Source: Spirochaetia bacterium (lineage in GTDB: Bacteria; Spirochaetota; UBA4802; UBA5550). From it: a DNA stretch of 35,747 bases. Location of the stretch: NCBI GenBank assembly GCA_009885955.1, contig VFJS01000026.1:1-35747 (forward strand). Direction: 5' to 3'. This document shows, piece after piece, positions 17,119 to 24,928 of this stretch (position 1 is its first letter; every line of letters begins with the position of its first letter). Made by a program: the position numbers and the translations under genes. The notes below the pieces were generated by a model that saw only the letters and a program-made list of their open reading frames with translations, did not search any database and was not told where the DNA came from.

Positions 17119-18387
17119 ATGTATGATTTTTTACTTGATCAGAAAGAGAGGGATTTAAGGGACAGTGTCAGGAATTTTGTCCGCGATGAGGTGTCCAGCG
17201 GTTTTCTTCAAGCCATGGACAGGGATGAGATAAAGTATCCCAGGGAATTCGTGGAGAAACTGGCAGCACATAAATTTCTCGGGCTCAGGTTTCCTGAAAA
17301 ATGGGGGGGCAGGGGAATGTCCTGGGCTGCAGAGGTTGCGGCCCTAGAGGAGGTCGGGTGCCTTGGCATGGCCCTGTCATGTTCCTTTGCCATGCCTTCC
17401 ATAGTAGGCGAGGCACTGAACCATTTCGGAACCGATGAACAGAAGAAAAAATATCTCAAACCCTGCCTCGAAGGGAGGCTTGTTGCTGCTGAGGGGCTTA
17501 CGGAACCCAGGGGAGGCTCGGATTTTTTCGGCGCCACAACCAGGGCCGTTCTCAAAAACGGCAGGTTTGTGCTGAACGGCCAGAAGCGCTTCGTCGTCGG
17601 GGCTGAAGGCGCTGACTTTTTTCTGGTGTACTGTAAAACCAACTTTGAGCCCGATGCCCCGAAGGCTGAAAGGATAAGCCTCATCATTGTCGACAGGGGC
17701 CCCGGCGTGAAGACTGAACACCTTTACGGCCTCATGGGATGCAGGGGCGGCGGGACCGGCAGGCTTGTATTCAGGAACGCCGAGGTCCCATTGGAAAATC
17801 TGCTCGGGACACTGCACGGCGGTGCAGCCTGCTTCAACCAGATGATGATACCGGAAAGGCTCACATCGGCTGCAGGCTGCCTGGGCGCATGGGGCGCCCT
17901 TGATCTGGCCGTCCGGTATTCAAATAAACGGAAGGCCTTCGGCAGCTCCCTGTCCAGATTCCAGGCGGTGAATTTCATGGTTGCCGACTCCATAACCAAG
18001 CTCGATGCGGCGCGGGCGCTTGTCTACATGGCTGCCAGGGCAGTGGACAGCAATTATCCGAACCAGAGGAGGATCGTGAGCGAGGCCAAGCGGTTTGCCA
18101 CGGAATCGGCCTGGGACATAGTCAATAATGCCATGCAGATCCTGGGCGGAATAGGATACACCAGCATATACCCCGTGGAGAAAATGCTCCGCGACACCCG
18201 CCTTGCGCTCATATGGACAGGGACGAGCCAGATCATGAACCTCCTGGTCCAGCATGAATATTATGACGAGGTTCTGAAACAGCCCTATGAACGGAGGAGG
18301 GCGGAGCAGGATGCCATGAATCCCGATGAACGAGAGAGGTGCTTTACCGATGAGGACATGTGGGAAGTTCATGACAGGGGGATCTGA
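17119..18387 (+). CDS. Acyl-CoA dehydrogenase with relocated catalytic glutamate
   Basis: 422 residues. Standard family motifs are present: GLTEPRGGSDF in the middle domain, NKRKAFGSSLSRFQ, and ILGGIGYTSIYPVEKMLRD. At the usual catalytic-base position (EGT) the protein reads WTGTSQI, with T367 in place of Glu. E246, directly before the Arg of PERLTSAAG, lies where isovaleryl-CoA and long-chain acyl-CoA dehydrogenases carry their base, so the enzyme is probably active with that geometry. This suggests a branched or long-chain acyl-CoA substrate. The C terminus is extended by about 35 polar residues (YERRRAEQDAMNPDERERC). GGGGAGG sits 5 nt before the ATG. The stop is followed immediately by the start of murJ, implying co-transcription. 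Confidence 0.88.
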   Translation: MYDFLLDQKERDLRDSVRNFVRDEVSSGFLQAMDRDEIKYPREFVEKLAAHKFLGLRFPEKWGGRGMSWAAEVAALEEVGCLGMALSCSFAMPSIVGEALNHFGTDEQKKKYLKPCLEGRLVAAEGLTEPRGGSDFFGATTRAVLKNGRFVLNGQKRFVVGAEGADFFLVYCKTNFEPDAPKAERISLIIVDRGPGVKTEHLYGLMGCRGGGTGRLVFRNAEVPLENLLGTLHGGAACFNQMMIPERLTSAAGCLGAWGALDLAVRYSNKRKAFGSSLSRFQAVNFMVADSITKLDAARALVYMAARAVDSNYPNQRRIVSEAKRFATESAWDIVNNAMQILGGIGYTSIYPVEKMLRDTRLALIWTGTSQIMNLLVQHEYYDEVLKQPYERRRAEQDAMNPDERERCFTDEDMWEVHDRGI

Positions 18388-19953
18388 GTGGGTTCAATAA
18401 TCAGGTCAACGGGAATTGTTGCTCTCTCAACCATGGCGAGCAGGGTCATGGGTTTCATCAGGGACATGCTCATGGCATCATACTTCGGGGCAACGGTGAT
18501 GTCCGATGCCTTTTTCGTTGCCTTCAGGATCCCCAATCTGCTCCGGAGATTCATAGCCGAGGGGACCCTCACCGTGGCATTCATCCCCATCTATACCGAT
18601 GTCCTCATGAAGAAAGGGGAGGATGAGGCCCTGCGCCTGGCACAGAAGGTCTTCACAATGCAGATGGCCGCAATACTTGCGCTGACAGCTGCCGGCATCA
18701 TTTTTTCTCCGCAGATTGTTGAAATCATGGGGTACGGGTTCACTGACCGGAACATAATCGGCATAACCGTGGACATAAACAGGATCATGTTCCCCTATCT
18801 TTTTTTTGTCGGGCTCGTGGCATTTTCCATGGGGATACTGAATTCCCACGGGTACTTTTTCGCGCCTGCATTTTCCACTGTTCTTTTTAACCTGGGGATT
18901 ATCATCGGCATCGTCTTCTTCAGCCGCTTTTTTGATCAGCCCCTTTACGGAGTGAGCATCGGGGTTCTTCTCGGGGGCTTTTTACAGTTTATTCTTCAAA
19001 TCCCTTACATGATCAAGGCAGGGTTCAGGGTTAAAATTTCCTTTGACTTTAGAAATCCAAGCATAAGGAGGATCATGAGGCTCTTTGTCCTTGCCTTTTA
19101 TGCCAATGGCATCATACAGATAAACATACTGATAAGCACAATTTTTGCAACGTCCCTTCCAGCAGGGAGTTTGTCCTATATTTATTACAGCGACAGGCTT
19201 GTGGAACTTGTGCTCGGCATATTCATCATATCCATAAGCAGTGTCATTCTCCCTGAAATGTCAAAGCTCTCATCATCGGAAGACCACGGGAAGATGAAGG
19301 AGCTTTACACGTCCTCCATCAGGAGCGCCCTTTTTCTGGCCATCCCGGCCTGCGTGGCGCTCATGGCGCTGGGCCTCCCCATCATATCGGTACTTTTTGT
19401 GAGGAATAAATTCACCATGGATGATGCTGTCATGACGCAGAGCGCCCTGTTTTTTGCTGCTGCCGGCATACCCTCGGTATCCATTCTGAGGATAACGACG
19501 CCGGCATTTTTTTCACTGGAGGATGTGAGAAAACCGGTAATATCGGCAACTGTAGGGCTGGCCGTTTTCCTCATATCAGGTTATACGTTGATGCATACCG
19601 GGCTGAAGCATGCAGGCCTTACACTGGCAAATTCACTGTCTGTCACGGTGCAGATGGCCCTGCTCCTCTTCTGGCTGCAGAAAAAAATTGGAAGAATAAG
19701 CCCTGAAAAAATAATCCCCGCCCTTGCAAAATACCTTTTTTCCTCGCTGGTGATGGGCGGGGCGGTCTACTGGCTGTCAGTCATGGTTCCCTGGGACAGC
19801 GGAGGGTTGATTTTAAAAGCAGGCAGCCTCATGGCGATTATTCTCTCGGGATCGATAATATACTTCGGCCTCTGCTATTTTCTGAAAGTGGAAGAGTTCA
19901 CCTATCTGAAGCGTAAAATGAGGGAGAGACTGGCCAAACGAAGGATCCGGTAA
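18388..19953 (+). CDS. murJ: Lipid II flippase MurJ
   Basis: 521 residues, the typical size, with about 14 hydrophobic helices throughout. The N-terminal block GFIRDMLMASYFGATVMSDA with FRIPNLLRRFIAEG and AFIPIYTDVL is the MurJ/MviN hallmark, including conserved arginines facing the central cavity. It moves the lipid-linked peptidoglycan precursor across the inner membrane. The start is a GTG placed directly after the stop of the acyl-CoA dehydrogenase gene; AGGGGG inside that gene's end serves as the ribosome site. The basic C terminus (MRERLAKRRIR) is cytoplasmic. No other cell-wall gene is adjacent, so the pairing with a dehydrogenase is probably transcriptional convenience. Confidence 0.94.
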   Translation: MGSIIRSTGIVALSTMASRVMGFIRDMLMASYFGATVMSDAFFVAFRIPNLLRRFIAEGTLTVAFIPIYTDVLMKKGEDEALRLAQKVFTMQMAAILALTAAGIIFSPQIVEIMGYGFTDRNIIGITVDINRIMFPYLFFVGLVAFSMGILNSHGYFFAPAFSTVLFNLGIIIGIVFFSRFFDQPLYGVSIGVLLGGFLQFILQIPYMIKAGFRVKISFDFRNPSIRRIMRLFVLAFYANGIIQINILISTIFATSLPAGSLSYIYYSDRLVELVLGIFIISISSVILPEMSKLSSSEDHGKMKELYTSSIRSALFLAIPACVALMALGLPIISVLFVRNKFTMDDAVMTQSALFFAAAGIPSVSILRITTPAFFSLEDVRKPVISATVGLAVFLISGYTLMHTGLKHAGLTLANSLSVTVQMALLLFWLQKKIGRISPEKIIPALAKYLFSSLVMGGAVYWLSVMVPWDSGGLILKAGSLMAIILSGSIIYFGLCYFLKVEEFTYLKRKMRERLAKRRIR

Positions 19954-20110
19954 ACATTTTTTATCAGTATGGTAATAATTTTCTTTTAATGACGCCTGGA
20001 TCCTTTTTACTACTTGCAAATACAAAGGCATTTTATATATTTATCTTGAAGATTTTCTGATGACAGCTGCATGTTACGGTCATCAATTCAACCGACAAGG
20101 GGCTGATGAT

Positions 20111-21262
20111 ATGATTTCCTCAAGGGCTAAAGATGTGAAACCGTTCCTGGCCATGGATGTTATGGCAAGGGCAGGGGAACTTGAGAAAGCAGGGCATAAC
20201 GTGATACACCTTGAAATAGGTGAGCCCGATTTTGAAACTCCAATGCCGGTTCAGGAAGCGGCAATCGCAGCGATTAAGTCAGGAAAGACCCACTATACCC
20301 ATGCCCTGGGGCTCATGGAGCTCCGTGAGGAGATTTGCCGCCATTACTTCGATGAATACAAGGTTTCCATCTCCCCTGACCAGGTGCTCATAACCTCAGG
20401 TACGTCCCCATCCATGCTCCTCATGATGCTTGCTATCATAGAATCAGGTGATGAGATTATTATCTCCAATCCGCATTATGCCTGCTATCCCAACTTTGTC
20501 AATATAACCGGCGGCGTGACAAAGCTGATAACAACCAGCCCCGAGGATGGTTTTCAATTCAGGCCTGAAGAGATAAAAAAGAACCTCACACCGGCAACCC
20601 GGGGGATCATGATAAATTCTCCATCCAATCCAACGGGCATAGTGATGAATGAAAAGACCCTTGAACTGATTGCATCTTTTGACAGGCAGTACATACTCTC
20701 CGATGAGATATATCATGGCCTTGTGTATGAAGGGAAGGCAAGGTCCATCCTTGAATTTACTAAGAATGCCTTTGTGATAAACGGATTTTCCAAGCTCTAC
20801 TCAATGACCGGGTGGAGGCTCGGTTACCTCATTTTTCCCCGGAAATTTTCAAAAGTCATGCAGAGCATCCATCAGAATTTCATGATCTCGGCAAACTGTT
20901 TTGTCCAGTATGCCGGTATTGCTGCCCTGAAGCATTGTAGCGGGCATATTTTGAAGATGAAGGATGTTTATAATGAAAGAAGAATTTTTATGATTAAAAG
21001 GCTGAGGGAGATAGGATTTAAAATCAGCGTGGAACCCACCGGCGCCTTTTATGTTTTTGCCGATGCCCGGGGTTTCTGCAAAGATTCCCTGAAGGAGGCT
21101 TTTAATATACTTGAAAACGTTAAAGTAGGGGTGACTCCCGGGATTGACTTCGGGTCCGGAGGGGAGGGGTTCATCAGGTTTTCCTATGCCAATTCCATAG
21201 AAAATATACGCGTAGCGCTGGACAGGGTGGAAGTTTACATGAAAGAGAGGGGATTCTGCTGA
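20111..21262 (+). CDS. Class I/II PLP-dependent aminotransferase
   Basis: 383 residues from ATG 20111. This start was chosen over an in-frame ATG at 20060 because AAGGGG lies at the right distance and MISSRAKDVKPF is the common family N terminus. Fold-type I motifs are in order: IGEPDFETP, the PLP-phosphate region TSGTSPSMLLMML, SNPHYACYPNF, SPSNPTG (substrate/cofactor Asn), LSDEIYHGL (Asp on the pyridine N, Tyr on PLP), and K228 in GFSKLYSMTGWRLGY as the Schiff-base lysine. A C-terminal arginine, in GFIRFSYA, binds the substrate carboxylate. It belongs with aspartate/alanine-type transaminases; the exact amino donor is not resolvable. It appears to be a single-gene unit between murJ and the EF-G paralogue. 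Confidence 0.9.
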   Translation: MISSRAKDVKPFLAMDVMARAGELEKAGHNVIHLEIGEPDFETPMPVQEAAIAAIKSGKTHYTHALGLMELREEICRHYFDEYKVSISPDQVLITSGTSPSMLLMMLAIIESGDEIIISNPHYACYPNFVNITGGVTKLITTSPEDGFQFRPEEIKKNLTPATRGIMINSPSNPTGIVMNEKTLELIASFDRQYILSDEIYHGLVYEGKARSILEFTKNAFVINGFSKLYSMTGWRLGYLIFPRKFSKVMQSIHQNFMISANCFVQYAGIAALKHCSGHILKMKDVYNERRIFMIKRLREIGFKISVEPTGAFYVFADARGFCKDSLKEAFNILENVKVGVTPGIDFGSGGEGFIRFSYANSIENIRVALDRVEVYMKERGFC

Positions 21263-21314
21263 TTTATCAGATAAGACATTATCATTCTTTTCCAATAAAG
21301 GACTTTACAAAAAA

Positions 21315-21357
21315 AACTCCCCGTAATAGTTTTACCAGCGGGAATCCTTTTTTTATT
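21315..21357 (+). terminator. Weak candidate terminator after the aminotransferase gene
   Basis: CCC/GGG and GTAA/TTAC pairings interrupted by a bulge, followed by a run of seven T (21348-21354). The stem is poor, so this is a low-confidence call. Confidence 0.25.
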
Positions 21358-21450
21358 ATCAATTTTATTAAATAGGATGCCCTGTATCATACAAACAAAG
21401 GCATGTAGTCCAGTATTATTATTTTGGAAATAATTTTGGAGGTCATTTGA

Positions 21451-23562
21451 ATGATTAAAGAGTATTCAGCGGATAATATCCGGAATGTTGTCATTGTGGG
21501 CCATAGTGTTACCGGAAAATCCACCTTATTTGAAGCAATGCTTTATCTTGGTGATAAAATTGAAAAAATGGGGAACCGCGACAGCGCCACCCTCGTTTCC
21601 GATTATGATGCAGATGAAAAAGAGAAAAAAATGTCAATACGCAGCGCCCTCGGTTTCATTGAAATTGAAGGCGTTAAGATTAACATACTCGATACCCCGG
21701 GCAAGATTGGGTTCATCGGCGAGTCAAGGGGGGCCCTGCAGGCTGCCGACGCCGCTATCCTTGTTGTAGACTCCGTTGACGGCGTGCAGATTCAGACTGA
21801 AAGTAACTGGAGATACCTTGAGGAAAACAAGATTCCCAGGATTATCTTTGTAAATAAAATGGATAAGGAGCGGGCTGATTACGACAAGGTCGTTCAGGGA
21901 ATCAAGACCAGTTTTAAATCCAAATTTATCTCCATTTGCCTCCCTGACGGCGAAGGGGAGAATTTTAAGGGAGTTGTTGACATCATTGATATGAAGCTCA
22001 TGACCCCCAGGGAAGGCGGGAAGGGTGTCACCGTTTCAGAAATTCCCGGTGATCTGAAAGAGATAGCTGATTTAGAGAAGAGCAGCCTCATGGAGCTTGC
22101 CGCAGAGGGAGACGATAATCTCATAGAGAAGTTTTTGAATGAAGAAAAATTAACTGATGATGAAATAAAACTGGGCCTCAGGGTACAGTTGGAGCAGGCT
22201 AAAATAGTCCCAATCATCTGCGGATCATCGGAAAAGCTGATCGGAGTCATGAACCTCATCATGAAAATTAAGAATTTTGCGCCATCACCCAGGCTTGGAG
22301 CTGAATATACGGGAATTGAGCCCGGCGATTCGAAGAAGGAAATAAAGGTGAAGGGTGATGCAAGCGGTTTTTTTTCAGCCGTTGTCTGGAAAACATACAT
22401 TGACCAGTATGCCGGAAGGTTTAACTACCTTAAAATAATTTCCGGTTCACTCATCCATGACACTGATGTGTACAACGGGAATAAGCAGGTAAAAGAGAGG
22501 ATATCAAAGATATATACCCTCATCGGCAACAAAATTGTTGAAGTGCCGAAACTGAATTGCGGCGACATAGGCGTTGTTGTCAAACTCGACAGAACAGCCA
22601 CCCTGGACACCCTTTCCGATATAAAGCATCCTGTTATCCTTGATATACTTAAGTTTCCCAGGCCTGTATTCTCTTATGCGGTTGAGGCGAAGAACAAATC
22701 CGAAGTGGATAAGGTCGGGCAGTTCTTTCATAAGATTATGGACGAGAACCCCACGGTAAAATACGAGTTCAACGCAGAAACCAAGGAGTCTGTTCTTTCA
22801 GGAATGGGGGAGATGCAGCTCGATATTATTCTAAATGCTCTCAAGGACAGGAATAAACTTGAAGTTATTACAAAAGAGCCCAGGGTAGCCTATAGGGAGA
22901 CCGTCACAAAGAAGGCCGAGTCTCAGTATAAGCATAAGAAACAGTCAGGGGGCCACGGGCAGTATGGCGAGGTCTACTTCAGAATGGCGCCGCTCTCAAG
23001 GGGGACGGGTTATGAATTCATAAATGCAATAGTGGGGGGCGTAGTTCCGAAGAACTATATCCCTGGAATAGAGAAGGGTGTAATTGAAGCAATGCTTGAA
23101 GGCGTCCTTGCAAAGTACCCTGTAATTGATGTGGCAGTTGAGCTCTATTACGGTTCGTATCACGATGTTGATTCTTCTGAGATGGCTTTTAAAATAGCTG
23201 CGCGTCACGCCTTTAAGTTAGGCATGGAGGCCGCCGGGCCCCAGCTGCTCGAGCCTGTCATGAATGTCAAGGTCTATGTAGACAAGGTTTACATGGGGGA
23301 TATCCTGAGCGATATTACCTCGAGAAGGGGCCGTGTCCTTGGGATGGAGGATGCGCAGGAATCGGGCGGGAGCATATCTGTTGTAAAGGCCCATGTCCCG
23401 CTCTCTGAGCTCCTCAGATACACCATTGACCTCAGGGCAATGACAAGCGGTAAGGCGAGCTTTGAGATGGAATTTTCCCACTATGACCCGATTTCAGGCA
23501 AGGAAGCTGAAAAAATCATTGAAAAGAGAAAAGTGGAACTTGTGGAAGAGGCCAATAAATAG
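21451..23562 (+). CDS. Elongation factor G paralogue (EF-G2-like GTPase)
   Basis: 703 residues with the full EF-G layout: GTPase domain, beta-barrel domain II, and domains III-V (ending near KASFEMEFSHYDPISGKEAEKI). It differs from canonical EF-G in the GTPase centre. The P loop reads GHSVTGKST (17-25) instead of AHIDAGKTT. The switch I RGIT segment is replaced by KKMS. Switch II is DTPGK with K85 where canonical factors have the catalytic histidine. NKMD (135-138) is intact, and GGHGQYGEV in domain IV is kept. This pattern fits the bacterial EF-G-II group (Thermus EF-G-2 type), whose role in translation is unsettled. GGAGG precedes the ATG. It stands alone, not in a str operon, so it is not the main fusA. 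Confidence 0.88.
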   Translation: MIKEYSADNIRNVVIVGHSVTGKSTLFEAMLYLGDKIEKMGNRDSATLVSDYDADEKEKKMSIRSALGFIEIEGVKINILDTPGKIGFIGESRGALQAADAAILVVDSVDGVQIQTESNWRYLEENKIPRIIFVNKMDKERADYDKVVQGIKTSFKSKFISICLPDGEGENFKGVVDIIDMKLMTPREGGKGVTVSEIPGDLKEIADLEKSSLMELAAEGDDNLIEKFLNEEKLTDDEIKLGLRVQLEQAKIVPIICGSSEKLIGVMNLIMKIKNFAPSPRLGAEYTGIEPGDSKKEIKVKGDASGFFSAVVWKTYIDQYAGRFNYLKIISGSLIHDTDVYNGNKQVKERISKIYTLIGNKIVEVPKLNCGDIGVVVKLDRTATLDTLSDIKHPVILDILKFPRPVFSYAVEAKNKSEVDKVGQFFHKIMDENPTVKYEFNAETKESVLSGMGEMQLDIILNALKDRNKLEVITKEPRVAYRETVTKKAESQYKHKKQSGGHGQYGEVYFRMAPLSRGTGYEFINAIVGGVVPKNYIPGIEKGVIEAMLEGVLAKYPVIDVAVELYYGSYHDVDSSEMAFKIAARHAFKLGMEAAGPQLLEPVMNVKVYVDKVYMGDILSDITSRRGRVLGMEDAQESGGSISVVKAHVPLSELLRYTIDLRAMTSGKASFEMEFSHYDPISGKEAEKIIEKRKVELVEEANK

Positions 23563-23639
23563 CCGGTGAGCAAAAGTTTTTTGTAACTGAGCCGGTTCGA
23601 TGATTTCATAATTATACGGAATCTGTATTAAAAATGTCA

Positions 23640-23781
23640 GCCACGGAGACACAGAGGCACAGAGTTTAATGAGTTTTTTTATTAATATTTATAATTAATG
23701 TTATCATTATTATATTGATAAAAATTATCTTAATTCAATATAAATTACAATCATTCCTCCGTGTCTCTGCGCCTCTGTGGC
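23640..23781. repeat. Family B palindromic repeat, copy 1
   Basis: Two inverted 25-nt arms (23640-23664 and 23757-23781) enclose 92 nt of AT-rich DNA. Each arm starts GCCAC and is made of three similar 8-nt units of the form CACRGAGR. The element lies between the EF-G paralogue and the TonB-like gene, ending 33 nt before its start codon. Confidence 0.85.
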
Positions 23782-23814
23782 AAAATATTATTATCTTTCA
23801 TCAGGCTCTATAAT

Positions 23815-24711
23815 ATGATTAAGACATATGACATAAAGTTAAAACTCCTTTTTATGATTTCGATGTTTCTCCACCTTCTTTTTTTCATCATGATTATCCT
23901 CCCGAATTACCAGAGTTACAGCCAGAAAACGGACGAACTGCTGAAAAAAATGTCCTGGGGCGGCGGAAGGGATATTATTGTAAATATCAATCCCGATGGT
24001 GATAAGCTTTTGAATGATACTACACTCCTTTCCGATGTGGATTCCAGCGCCCAGGGATATATCACCAGGGAACCGGGCGACCGGTGGCTGAACAATTCCC
24101 TTGATTTTTTCAACCGGCAGGGTACCAGGAGTGTGGGACGGAACAGGGTTTCCTATCCAAGGAAAGTTGAGAATGTCATACTCAGCACCGATTCCGAGAT
24201 TGCCCTTTTAATAAAGCAGTATAACCCCGATGAAGGGGCCTATGGAAGTGACGGAGCTGATGAGCGGATCAGGATCCCCGACAAAAACGGGGTGAATATG
24301 AAGAATGCCATCTTCTATTCCAATAACGGGCTCTTTTCATTCAATACGGTAAAATTTAAGAATTTCAAGTACTTCAAGGAGATGAAGGATAAAATTTCAT
24401 CCAACTGGATACTCCCGGGCATGGCCAATATCGCCTTCGGACCATACAACCCGGTAACCGGCGCCTACAGCACCGCCCGCGGCTATGAAAGGTACATGCC
24501 CATCCCGAGCCAGCATGTGAAAATATTTTTTACCATGAACAGGAAGGGGGATATACTCAAAGTCATCCTCATCGATTCCATGGGAAACCGGCACCTTGAT
24601 AATTCATGCATTGATGCCATCAGGCTGTCGGTCGGTTTCGGGCCTGTGCCCGATGATATGAGGGGGGAGGAGATCGGCATTCCCTTCATATTCGGCTTTT
24701 ACGCATATTAG
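23815..24711 (+). CDS. TonB C-terminal-domain-like membrane protein
   Basis: 298 residues from ATG 23815; an earlier in-frame GTG lies inside the repeat arm and is unlikely. A single N-terminal membrane anchor (about 13-36, LFMISMFLHLLFFIMIILP) is followed by a periplasmic region. The last 75 residues resemble the TonB C-terminal fold: a beta strand FTMNRKGDILKVILIDSMGN, then LDNSCIDAIRLSVGFGPVP, matching the usual LD-x-A-AI-x-x-F-P pattern. It lacks the proline-rich spacer of classical TonB, and ExbB/ExbD are not nearby. A role in coupling to the outer membrane is possible but unproven; adaptor or gliding-type TonB-like proteins are alternatives. It is bracketed by two family B repeats. Confidence 0.68.
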   Translation: MIKTYDIKLKLLFMISMFLHLLFFIMIILPNYQSYSQKTDELLKKMSWGGGRDIIVNINPDGDKLLNDTTLLSDVDSSAQGYITREPGDRWLNNSLDFFNRQGTRSVGRNRVSYPRKVENVILSTDSEIALLIKQYNPDEGAYGSDGADERIRIPDKNGVNMKNAIFYSNNGLFSFNTVKFKNFKYFKEMKDKISSNWILPGMANIAFGPYNPVTGAYSTARGYERYMPIPSQHVKIFFTMNRKGDILKVILIDSMGNRHLDNSCIDAIRLSVGFGPVPDDMRGEEIGIPFIFGFYAY

Positions 24712-24754
24712 CTATATGTGCTTCCTGAATAAGCCGTTAAATGTTAAGAAATCG

Positions 24755-24895
24755 GCCACGGAGACACTGAGGCACAGAGGAGGATTAATATATAATAATA
24801 TTTTTTACTTATAAATTAAACCCTGTTTAGTGAGCGAATTTTTTTAATTTTATATATCTAACCATTTTTTCTCCGTGTCTCTGTGTCTCCGTGGC
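24755..24895. repeat. Family B palindromic repeat, copy 2
   Basis: Inverted 25-nt arms at 24755-24779 and 24871-24895 enclose 91 nt of AT-rich DNA. Length and arm sequence match copy 1 almost exactly, but the interior is unrelated. It lies between the converging TonB-like gene and the YihY-propeller gene, 33 nt past the latter's stop. Confidence 0.85.
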
Positions 24896-24928
24896 AATAT
24901 TTTTTTGTATAATAAGCATACCCTGTTA

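Noticed and set aside
17119-18387. Catalytically dead acyl-CoA dehydrogenase
   Set aside because: The missing usual glutamate is compensated by E246 at the position used by isovaleryl- and long-chain enzymes, so inactivity is not the simplest reading.
23761-23814. GTG start that would extend the TonB-like protein by 18 residues
   Set aside because: It lies inside the right arm of the family B repeat and has no ribosome site; ATG 23815 gives a normal membrane-anchor N terminus.
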